The notes below the pieces were generated by a model. It saw only the letters and a list, made by a program, of their open reading frames with translations, made no database searches and was not told the origin of the DNA. This document shows positions 11,849 to 16,485 of a DNA stretch of 16,485 nt, in pieces (within the stretch, counting starts at the first letter, position 1; the number at the start of each line of letters is the position of its first letter). The translations under genes and the position numbers were made by a program. The stretch is from Lachnospiraceae bacterium (GTDB taxonomy: Bacteria > Bacillota > Clostridia > Lachnospirales > Lachnospiraceae), in the NCBI GenBank assembly GCA_900770225.1, contig CAAGJU010000242.1, forward strand, positions 1 to 16,485. Reading direction: 5' to 3'.

Positions 11849-11940
11849 TATAAAAATTAAATCCCATCCCAAGGATGCCGTGAGAAGTTGACGGGAACCG
11901 TAAGTTGGGGAGGCGCAAGCCTGGAAAGGAGGACATGCAT

Positions 11941-12207
11941 ATGTCCGTAATCGGTTTCGTTCTTGCTCTTTGTTTGTCGGGTGCCTGCTTGTTCTATGTT
12001 TCGAATAAGCGCTGGCCAAAGAGCAAGACGGAGTGGTTCAAGTCATTCGTGGCTGGGCTGCTCGGTATCATCGTCGGCGTGATCGTCGGCATGAGACCAG
12101 ATTCATTCATCCTAGAGTTCCTTACCTCTTTGGCAGGTGAGGCGCTTATCATCTTCGTGCTGGCGGCTCTTGCTAGGCACGATGCTCGAAAGAAAGCTGC
12201 GGAGTAA
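11941..12207 (+). CDS. Small membrane protein, 88 aa, three predicted TM segments
   Basis: I do not recognise a family. Three hydrophobic stretches are visible: residues about 2-20 (IGFVLALCLSGACLFYV), 36-51 (FVAGLLGIIVGVIVGM) and 57-78. A basic loop KRWPKSKTEWFK lies between the first two, and the tail is charged (RHDARKKAAE). The first stretch could also be an uncleaved signal anchor. The start at 11941 is 8 nt after AAAGGAGG; ATG 11935 is too close, and 11905 would run through leader sequence. A GNRA-like hairpin AGGC-GCAA-GCCT (11911-11922) precedes the ribosome binding site. It is the first gene behind P4/L4, and a terminator overlaps its stop codon. Confidence 0.78.
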   Translation: MSVIGFVLALCLSGACLFYVSNKRWPKSKTEWFKSFVAGLLGIIVGVIVGMRPDSFILEFLTSLAGEALIIFVLAALARHDARKKAAE

Positions 12208-12225
12208 TCTGTGGCTTTCTTTTAT
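12189..12225 (+). terminator. Rho-independent terminator overlapping the stop codon
   Basis: AAAGAAAGC (12189-12197), inside the end of the coding region, pairs with GCTTTCTTT (12214-12222) and is followed by TATT. The long loop holds the TAA stop. It should reduce read-through from P4 into the DUF932-like gene. Confidence 0.65.
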
Positions 12226-12273
12226 TATCATTGCCGGCGCTATACCGGTCCCGCTGAAAGGAGGTAGGAAAAT

Positions 12274-13407
12274 ATGTTTCAGCGTGATGATTCAGTAGTG
12301 ACCATGACATCTGCAAATGATGTCATGGCAGAAACGAGATTCAAGGAATTCCTTGATCTTGTGGAATCTAACACGGAGCGGGTAACCGCTCCTATTTCGT
12401 CTCTGCGGCTCGTCGCGGCCGACAAACCGCTGTCCACAACCGCTTCCGAAGAGGAAGTGGATACGGCGGCGCGTGGAACACATCTGTTTATCAGTGCAGA
12501 TGGCGTTCCGTTTGTTGGCGTGCGCGAGACGGCGCTTGCTTCGCTGTACCAGCGGTGCGGATTGATGCCTACAAGTATCACAAAGCTCCCGCAGTACGAG
12601 CAGGCGCTGGTGATGAACCGCCTGGCTAGCTATGCGGGTGACGAGAAGTTTCTCGCCTGCATCGTTGGCGGGAAGCTTAACGCCGCCCTCTCTGATGGCG
12701 ATAGCGCAAATAGCTATCGCGCTATTCCGCAGCCGTTGCTGTACAAGCAGATGCGCGGAGTAGCTGATGCTCTGAATAAGAGCGGAAACATCAGCGCTTT
12801 TGCGGGAACGTGGTCCTATTCGCAGACTATGTGCCGCTGGGTGATTGATGCCCAGCATGCGCTCGGTGGAAAGACGTACAGCACGGAGATCGCGCTGTTC
12901 ACGTCTGACACCGGCGATAGCAGCGTACGGATGAGCGCAAGCCTGTGCAATGCGCATGGCGGCGATATTCTCCCGATGGCAGATCCGATTCTGATCGACC
13001 ATCGCAAGAAGAATGGAAATCTCGATGTGATCGAGGCGGCGCAGATGCTGTCTGCTGCTGCTGATCGCGGTCTGAAAGATCTTGAAGATCTGCAGGATAT
13101 CGAGATTGAGAATCCGTTCAATTGCGCACGGCGCTTAGCGGCTAAGATCGGCCTTCCTAAGAAGGATTCGATTGAAGCCATTGATGTGTACTTCAACCTG
13201 CATCCGGAAAAGACAACCATGACAGCATGGGAACTCTACTCCGAGGTGCTGGGAAGTATCGTCCAGCGCTATTGCAATGCACACTCTCGCGACCCACATC
13301 TGCAGATGCGGATGCGTGGGAACCTTCTTAAGGCGAAGAAAGCTGCGTGGTCACGTTATGACACCGCAGAGCCCTTCGTCTGGGAAGTCAAAAGAAAGGA
13401 GGCTTAA
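12274..13407 (+). CDS. DUF932-like protein, 377 aa
   Basis: This protein looks distantly like the DUF932 family found on phages and plasmids, whose function is unclear. The resemblance is in order and feel rather than strict motifs. RGTHLFISADGVPFVGV (67-83) and AALSDGDSANSYRAIP (137-152) come first, then ALFTSDTGDSSVRMSASLCN (207-226). A C-terminal part follows, NPFNCARRLAAKIGLPKKD (280-298) then TTMTAWELYSEVLGSIVQR (314-332), matching the usual 'x-x-W-x-LY-x-x-x-x' ending. The start at 12274 is 9 nt after AAAGGAGG. No promoter of the P1-P4 type precedes it, so it is probably reached by read-through past the terminator at 12189. The family assignment is tentative. Confidence 0.72.
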   Translation: MFQRDDSVVTMTSANDVMAETRFKEFLDLVESNTERVTAPISSLRLVAADKPLSTTASEEEVDTAARGTHLFISADGVPFVGVRETALASLYQRCGLMPTSITKLPQYEQALVMNRLASYAGDEKFLACIVGGKLNAALSDGDSANSYRAIPQPLLYKQMRGVADALNKSGNISAFAGTWSYSQTMCRWVIDAQHALGGKTYSTEIALFTSDTGDSSVRMSASLCNAHGGDILPMADPILIDHRKKNGNLDVIEAAQMLSAAADRGLKDLEDLQDIEIENPFNCARRLAAKIGLPKKDSIEAIDVYFNLHPEKTTMTAWELYSEVLGSIVQRYCNAHSRDPHLQMRMRGNLLKAKKAAWSRYDTAEPFVWEVKRKEA

Positions 13408-13444
13408 GGAAAATCTAATGCTGACTCTCTTGTGATCATACCAA

Positions 13445-13523
13445 TCCTCCTTTTCAAGGGGATGAAACCGGCTAAACCGGACTGCATCCTCCGGTAAGGG
13501 GTGCGAAGCCATGAAAAGGAGGA
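13445..13523 (+). promoter_or_regulatory. Leader that can sequester the next ribosome binding site
   Basis: TCCTCCTTTTCA (13445-13456) is perfectly complementary over 12 bases to TGAAAAGGAGGA (13512-13523), which holds the complete Shine-Dalgarno sequence of the 215-aa gene. Between them, GGGGATG/CATCCTC (13458-13464/13485-13491) and CCGG-CTAAA-CCGG (13468-13480) form a nested hairpin. The inner and outer helices are compatible. This is the layout of a translational switch (riboswitch, thermosensor or protein-binding leader). I do not recognise a known class. Confidence 0.6.
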
Positions 13524-13531
13524 AGATTAAA

Positions 13532-14179
13532 ATGGCACAATTAGTGGTGGTAAGAAATAGTAGGATTGATGAGGTTGCTGGATTTAGTGCACCGATTAAT
13601 CCGAATAAGTACGGAACACTTCCCGGGCATATCATGGGCGGAAAAGATGATATCGTTTCTTTTACTCGCTGGGCACGGGATGACGTTCGTGATTCGGAAG
13701 ATTATTGCGGATATGAAAATCCGCTTTCGCAGCGCGTTGCATACCTTTTGCTTATGGCAGAGGCATACAACGCCCCTGTGCGCGTCTCCCGTGCTGAAGT
13801 GAGTACTGATGATCCGTCTGTGATGGATGCCAGTAATCGCGAAAAAGGGAAAGCATTGGGACTTTCAGGGCGCCCTCTTTATAGGGCATCAAAATCGCGT
13901 GAAGTGTGCGTGCGCGGTGGATGCGAATCCGTAATGCTTATTGACGAGCTTCAATGGGCATCAAATGAGCCTACGGAGATTGAACTGGCCGCAGCAGAAG
14001 ACGTAATATTTGAGTACGGCTTCAAGTTTGGCTGGCGCAATCGTCGTGATCCGCGCTCTCTCAGCAACAACACGTTGCTCGATGCACTGGGGTATGCAAT
14101 CTTAATTGGCGATGCTGAAGGAAGTACCTGCCTCATGAAGATTGCGCTTCAGCGCAGAGGCATTATCGAAGCACGGTAA
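13532..14179 (+). CDS. Hypothetical protein, 215 aa
   Basis: I do not recognise a family. The start at 13532 (MAQLVVVRNSRIDEV) is 9 nt after AAAAGGAGG; an in-frame ATG at 13511 overlaps that site and is unlikely. The protein has a strand-like start (QLVVVRN), a middle with two Arg/Glu-rich helices (NPLSQRVAYLLLMAEAYN), a CVRGGCESVMLIDELQWAS segment (about 131-149) and a C-terminal YGFKFGWRNRRDPRSLSNNTLLDALGYAILIGDAEG. DELQW is not in a recognisable Walker context. It lies behind the anti-Shine-Dalgarno leader, and 26 nt separate it from the paralogue block, so it is likely in the same operon. Confidence 0.75.
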   Translation: MAQLVVVRNSRIDEVAGFSAPINPNKYGTLPGHIMGGKDDIVSFTRWARDDVRDSEDYCGYENPLSQRVAYLLLMAEAYNAPVRVSRAEVSTDDPSVMDASNREKGKALGLSGRPLYRASKSREVCVRGGCESVMLIDELQWASNEPTEIELAAAEDVIFEYGFKFGWRNRRDPRSLSNNTLLDALGYAILIGDAEGSTCLMKIALQRRGIIEAR

Positions 14180-14205
14180 ACACCGCGCTAATAGGAGGAA
14201 AAAAC

Positions 14206-14598
14206 ATGAACAACATTAAACCAACGCCGACGCTTGTCGGCGATCAGAATGTCGTGGAGGCATATGCAAATTTTGTAAATTTCTGCATGGCCGGGAACAT
14301 GAAGCGGGCTATCACATATTGGCCCCCCGTCCAAGCAGTTCTTTCTGCTGAGATGGAACGACTGAGCACAGACGAAACGCTACCTGTCGACAGGTTTGCA
14401 GCGTCTCTAGCAAGTGATGCTGCGGCTGTACTTCAAATCACTACGCAGGGGCGCAAACTGGATGACGAAGAGCTAGATATTATCATGAAGCTTTCTGATT
14501 TTCAGCAAGCCGTTTGCACAAGGCAAATCAGTAAAGCAATTGATGATCGTATTGAAGCCAGCGAGAGCGGCGGAAAGGATAGCTGTGATGCGAAATGA
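14206..14598 (+). CDS. Paralogue A of a tandem small-protein family, 130 aa
   Basis: I do not recognise the family from databases, but this protein is clearly homologous to the gene at 14976. They share AY..F near the N terminus, RA....W..V.A....E..R, VDR.A.......DA..VL and a CT.Q...A.D.R ending. Here VDRFA is at 61-65, DAAAVL at 71-76, and CTRQISKAIDDR at 104-115. It is predicted all-alpha and soluble. The start at 14206 follows TAGGAGG with good spacing. Its stop overlaps the next gene by 11 nt, implying translational coupling. Function unknown. Confidence 0.82.
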   Translation: MNNIKPTPTLVGDQNVVEAYANFVNFCMAGNMKRAITYWPPVQAVLSAEMERLSTDETLPVDRFAASLASDAAAVLQITTQGRKLDDEELDIIMKLSDFQQAVCTRQISKAIDDRIEASESGGKDSCDAK

Positions 14599-14986
14599 CT
14601 CAAAAGAGGAGTTCATCAAAAACTCTAGTCTTCTTGCTTCAGAGTTTATCTGCAATGGGTTTTCACCCGTTGCAGAGTCCCTGTGGGGTCAACTGAAGCC
14701 ATATTATCTTGGCGGCATCAAAGATCTAAAGGAGAATAATCCATCAAAGGTAGACCGGGCACTTGTGTATTTCGGCCGAGATCTGTTGGATGCCATTCGG
14801 CGCTACCCGCACCATATCGGTGCGGCCGAGGCTGATTGCCTGCAGACCATTGAGAATTTCTTTGAGGCTGTCGGCCATGATGACTGGTACGCTAAAGATG
14901 GAGGCCTATTTGCAACGTTCGCAGATGATACTGATGAACTTGCAAGTCTTGCACCTAAAAAGGAGGCGGATAAGCATGGCAATTGA
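14588..14986 (+). CDS. Paralogue B of a tandem small-protein family, 132 aa
   Basis: This is the most diverged of the three. It keeps SEFICNGFSPVAESLW (18-33), KVDRAL (54-59) and RDLLDAI (64-70), and the spacing from the Asp of VDR to the following Asp is nine residues, as in paralogues A and C. It lacks the CT.Q...A.D.R ending and instead has FFEAVGHDDWYAKDGG. The start at 14588 follows GGAAAGGA within the end of paralogue A; the longer frame to 14540 lies wholly inside that gene. Both its start and stop overlap neighbours by 11 nt. Function unknown. Confidence 0.75.
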   Translation: MRNDSKEEFIKNSSLLASEFICNGFSPVAESLWGQLKPYYLGGIKDLKENNPSKVDRALVYFGRDLLDAIRRYPHHIGAAEADCLQTIENFFEAVGHDDWYAKDGGLFATFADDTDELASLAPKKEADKHGN

Positions 14987-15386
14987 TAAAGAAACCGCGG
15001 TGGATGCCTACGGGCGTTTCACCGCCGAATTTATTTCGATTGGGCTGCAGAGAGCCGCAGCTCGAGACTGGGAGATCGTCAAAGCGTATATTGACGCTGA
15101 GGCTGATCGTGTTGCCCAGTCTGACCCACCCGTCGTGGATCGCACTGCCGTGGCAATCATCAATGACGCAGATTCGGTTCTGCGAATGGTGGCCCAAGAC
15201 AGCAACACCATGACGCCACTTGAAAGCGATATATGGGATACCGTATATCGCTTCCGTGACAAGACCTGCACTGCGCAGGTCAACGCGGCATGCGACAGAT
15301 ATGACGAAGATGGAGTTTTAGCGGCATATCTGGACGAGCACCCCGTTGACGACGGTGCGGGCAAGGACGGCGGTGATGCGGAATGA
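14976..15386 (+). CDS. Paralogue C of a tandem small-protein family, 136 aa
   Basis: It is homologous to paralogue A: VDAYGRFTAEFISIG (9-23), RAAARDWEIVKAYIDAEADR (26-45), VDRTA (54-58), DADSVL (64-69), ESDIW (83-87) and CTAQVNAACDRYDED (98-112). A longer acidic Gly/Asp tail follows. The start at 14976 is about 9 nt after AAAAAGGAGG. It overlaps paralogue B by 11 nt, and its stop overlaps the NADAR gene as ATGA. The coupling suggests the paralogues and the NADAR protein are made together in set amounts. Function unknown. Confidence 0.82.
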   Translation: MAIDKETAVDAYGRFTAEFISIGLQRAAARDWEIVKAYIDAEADRVAQSDPPVVDRTAVAIINDADSVLRMVAQDSNTMTPLESDIWDTVYRFRDKTCTAQVNAACDRYDEDGVLAAYLDEHPVDDGAGKDGGDAE

Positions 15387-16018
15387 TGCGCGTAATCTAT
15401 TGCGCGTCTACCGAAGCGCCGTTCTACGCCATCAAGCGTGTTACGTTCGATGGTGTGTCGGGATTTGCTAAGTCCCGTGCGCAGGAGAATGTAAAACGAC
15501 TGCACGAAAGCGCTAAGCGCTCATTTAAACTGGCGGATGTGCTGGAAGTATCCAGCGCGTCACCGGATGATCTGGGTGTTGCGCTCTCAGCGTTCAATCT
15601 AAAGAACGCGCAGGGAGATACGGTGGAAGCGCTGTTTCAGGCGTCCAAGAAGTTCGCGCACGGGGGACCGTACACGGACTTGCTCGGCGCTAAGCGCGGC
15701 AAGGCGAAGAAGGACGAGCGACTGCAGAATAGCGGCGCGCTTGTCGGATTCGTCGGGCCGTACAGTGGACGCGAATATCCGCTGAAGCCTGCCACGGCGT
15801 ATTATGATTTTCTGTACATTCGCACGCTGCTTGAAAACGGTGCGCTGTGTCAGGAAATCATAGACAGACAGTTGAGCGCATTTTCGGATATATGGTTTAA
15901 TCCGGAGCATAGCTTAAACTGTCAGGCTGAAGCCTGCGCAATCTTTGCCGTCCTGATGAAGGTGGGGAAGGAAGTGCCAGCAGACTTCGACCAGTTCGTT
16001 GCACTGATCTGGGGCTAA
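15383..16018 (+). CDS. NADAR-family protein (DarT1-associated NADAR type)
   Basis: This 211-aa protein matches, from memory, the NADAR family found with DarT toxins and in some phages. Such proteins remove ADP-ribose from guanosine-modified nucleic acid. Family-like blocks are LGVALSAFNL (64-73), VEALFQASKKF.HGGPYTDLL (81-101), KKDERL (109-114), YPLKPATAYYDFLYI (132-146) and FSDIWFNPEHSLNCQA (167-182). The length is right for a complete, single-domain protein. ATG 15383 overlaps the preceding stop by 4 nt; ATG 15386 is also possible. No DarT-like ADP-ribosyltransferase is in the window, so it is an orphan here. It may protect the element's DNA against a host DarT-type defence. Family call is fairly firm; biological role is inference. 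Confidence 0.8.
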   Translation: MMRVIYCASTEAPFYAIKRVTFDGVSGFAKSRAQENVKRLHESAKRSFKLADVLEVSSASPDDLGVALSAFNLKNAQGDTVEALFQASKKFAHGGPYTDLLGAKRGKAKKDERLQNSGALVGFVGPYSGREYPLKPATAYYDFLYIRTLLENGALCQEIIDRQLSAFSDIWFNPEHSLNCQAEACAIFAVLMKVGKEVPADFDQFVALIWG

Positions 16019-16024
16019 CACGCA

Positions 16025-16113
16025 TCCGGCAAGTTTCGTGGCTGGATATCATAAGGAAGAGATGCAGTTGTTCTCTTCCTTTTATTTTTGAAAAGCCACG
16101 TTGCTTTGCCGGG
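16025..16113 (+). repeat. Long nested inverted repeat enclosing a terminator
   Basis: CCGGCAA (16026-16032) pairs with TTGCCGG (16106-16112), and CGTGGCT (16037-16043) pairs with AGCCACG (16094-16100). The terminator at 16053-16089 sits at the apex. The flanking arms extend well beyond what termination needs, so the element may stabilise the NADAR mRNA 3' end or act as a structured leader for the gene at 16162. Confidence 0.6.
16053..16089 (+). terminator. Rho-independent terminator after the NADAR gene
   Basis: AAGGAAGAGA (16053-16062) pairs perfectly with TCTCTTCCTT (16072-16081) around a 9-nt loop and is followed by TTTATTTTT. It should end the P4/paralogue/NADAR unit. The complementary stem is nearly as strong on the other strand but lacks a long T-run there. 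Confidence 0.85.
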
Positions 16114-16161
16114 AACGTGAGTAAGGCTTCCGCATATCAGTCGGGGCCGGGAGGATTTATC

Positions 16162-16374
16162 ATGGCAAACATTTTTACTGTGGTTCAGATTCTTGCGTGT
16201 GCGAGCATTCCTGTTTTAGAAGGATATCTGGCACACGAAAAGAAAGACGGAAGTATGGTTCTTGTGATCATGCAGATCGTCGCAGCCGCTGTTGCTTATG
16301 CTTTTCCGATGAAGGAGACAGTAATCTTCTTCATCTGCGCCGTTCTCGTATCGATGGCAAAGTTTTTGGCTTAA
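16162..16374 (+). CDS. Small membrane protein, 70 aa
   Basis: I do not recognise a family. Two to three hydrophobic stretches are seen: residues 4-20 (IFTVVQILACASIPVLE), 32-49 (MVLVIMQIVAAAVAYAFP) and 53-69 (TVIFFICAVLVSMAKFL), with a charged loop HEKKDG (25-30). The start at 16162 follows CGGGAGG; the frame back to 16117 has no ribosome binding site. The sequence just before its ribosome binding site resembles that before ssb (see findings). No P1-P4 promoter precedes it, so it may depend on read-through from upstream. Confidence 0.7.
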   Translation: MANIFTVVQILACASIPVLEGYLAHEKKDGSMVLVIMQIVAAAVAYAFPMKETVIFFICAVLVSMAKFLA

Positions 16375-16395
16375 TTTGCAGGTTGGTGATCTAGC

Positions 16396-16485
16396 CTAAT
16401 AGGCAAATAGGTCAGTAGCCTTCATATCGCAGATCCTGAAGAAGTCTGAAACGCCGTTGAGCACTGTTTTGACCTTCAGCAGTAC
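16396..16485 (-). CDS. Possible C-terminal fragment of a minus-strand gene
   Basis: Reading in from the right edge on the minus strand, 29 codons are open and end in TAG (16396-16398): VLLKVKTVLNGVSDFFRICD then MKATDLFAY. The composition looks protein-like, with an amphipathic pattern and a tidy end. But another minus frame is open for nearly as long, so the call rests on appearance. If real, it is convergent with the gene at 16162, and the short GCCT-AAT-AGGC repeat (16394-16404) lies between them. Confidence 0.3.
   Translation of the reverse strand, partial: VLLKVKTVLNGVSDFFRICDMKATDLFAY

Noticed and set aside
13408..13531. tRNA or known riboswitch
   Set aside because: No acceptor/anticodon layout and no conserved riboswitch core recognised; only the anti-Shine-Dalgarno pairing is supported.
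14763..14975. Upstream extension of paralogue C to a 207-codon frame
   Set aside because: The extension lies inside paralogue B, and AAAAAGGAGG points to 14976.
15383..16018. DarT toxin partner for the NADAR gene
   Set aside because: No ADP-ribosyltransferase-like protein is encoded upstream or downstream within the window.

Overview
All clearly supported genes in this 16.5 kb window lie on the + strand. They are tightly packed and mostly preceded by strong AAAGGAGG-type ribosome binding sites. Start codons, the TTGNNA/TATAAT promoters and U-tailed hairpin terminators all suggest a low- to mid-GC Bacillota (Firmicutes) host. The genes seen are single-strand binding protein, two superfamily-1 helicases, a CobT-like metallopeptidase/VWA protein, a DUF932-like protein, a NADAR protein and many small unknowns. 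No ribosomal, metabolic, capsid, tail or terminase genes are visible. This fits the replication/accessory part of a large phage or large plasmid better than a chromosome; phage versus plasmid cannot be settled here.

Layout. 1-440: interleaved inverted repeats, promoter P1 and structured leader L1. 440-4157: ssb, a small unknown gene, a recD2-type helicase and another small unknown gene, with terminators after ssb and at the end. 4204-10582: promoter P2, leader L2 and a leader terminator; then a 125-aa unknown, a 959-aa UvrD/PcrA-like helicase with an N-terminal iron-sulfur nuclease-like region, and an 885-aa HExxH plus VWA protein overlapping it. A possible 21-aa membrane peptide and a terminator close the unit. 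10588-11690: promoter P3, leader L3, a DUF3232-like gene that appears frameshifted, and a 90-aa gene with its own palindromic promoter. 11701-16113: promoter P4, leader L4, a small membrane protein, a DUF932-like gene, a 215-aa gene behind a leader that can sequester its ribosome binding site, three tandem diverged paralogues of about 130 aa, and a NADAR-family (ADP-ribosylguanosine hydrolase-type) gene, ending in a nested inverted repeat with a terminator. A small membrane protein follows, and a gene on the minus strand may run off the right edge.

The most striking signal is not a gene. Four intergenic regions carry the same module: a TTTGC-N5-GCAA palindrome at the -35 position, a TATAAT box, and a conserved AGATAYTTYTTT stretch starting at the predicted transcript 5' end. 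In all four cases the first 7-17 transcript bases are complementary to a segment 75-135 nt downstream, enclosing two hairpins. The window thus looks like a set of transcription units under one shared promoter/operator and one shared, apparently undescribed, three-way-junction leader RNA. Some copies are followed directly by terminators, which suggests attenuation or antitermination.

The second point of interest is the translationally coupled block 14206-16018. It holds three paralogous small proteins with 11-nt overlaps followed by an orphan NADAR protein with no DarT toxin in view. It could be a counter-defence or self-protection module.
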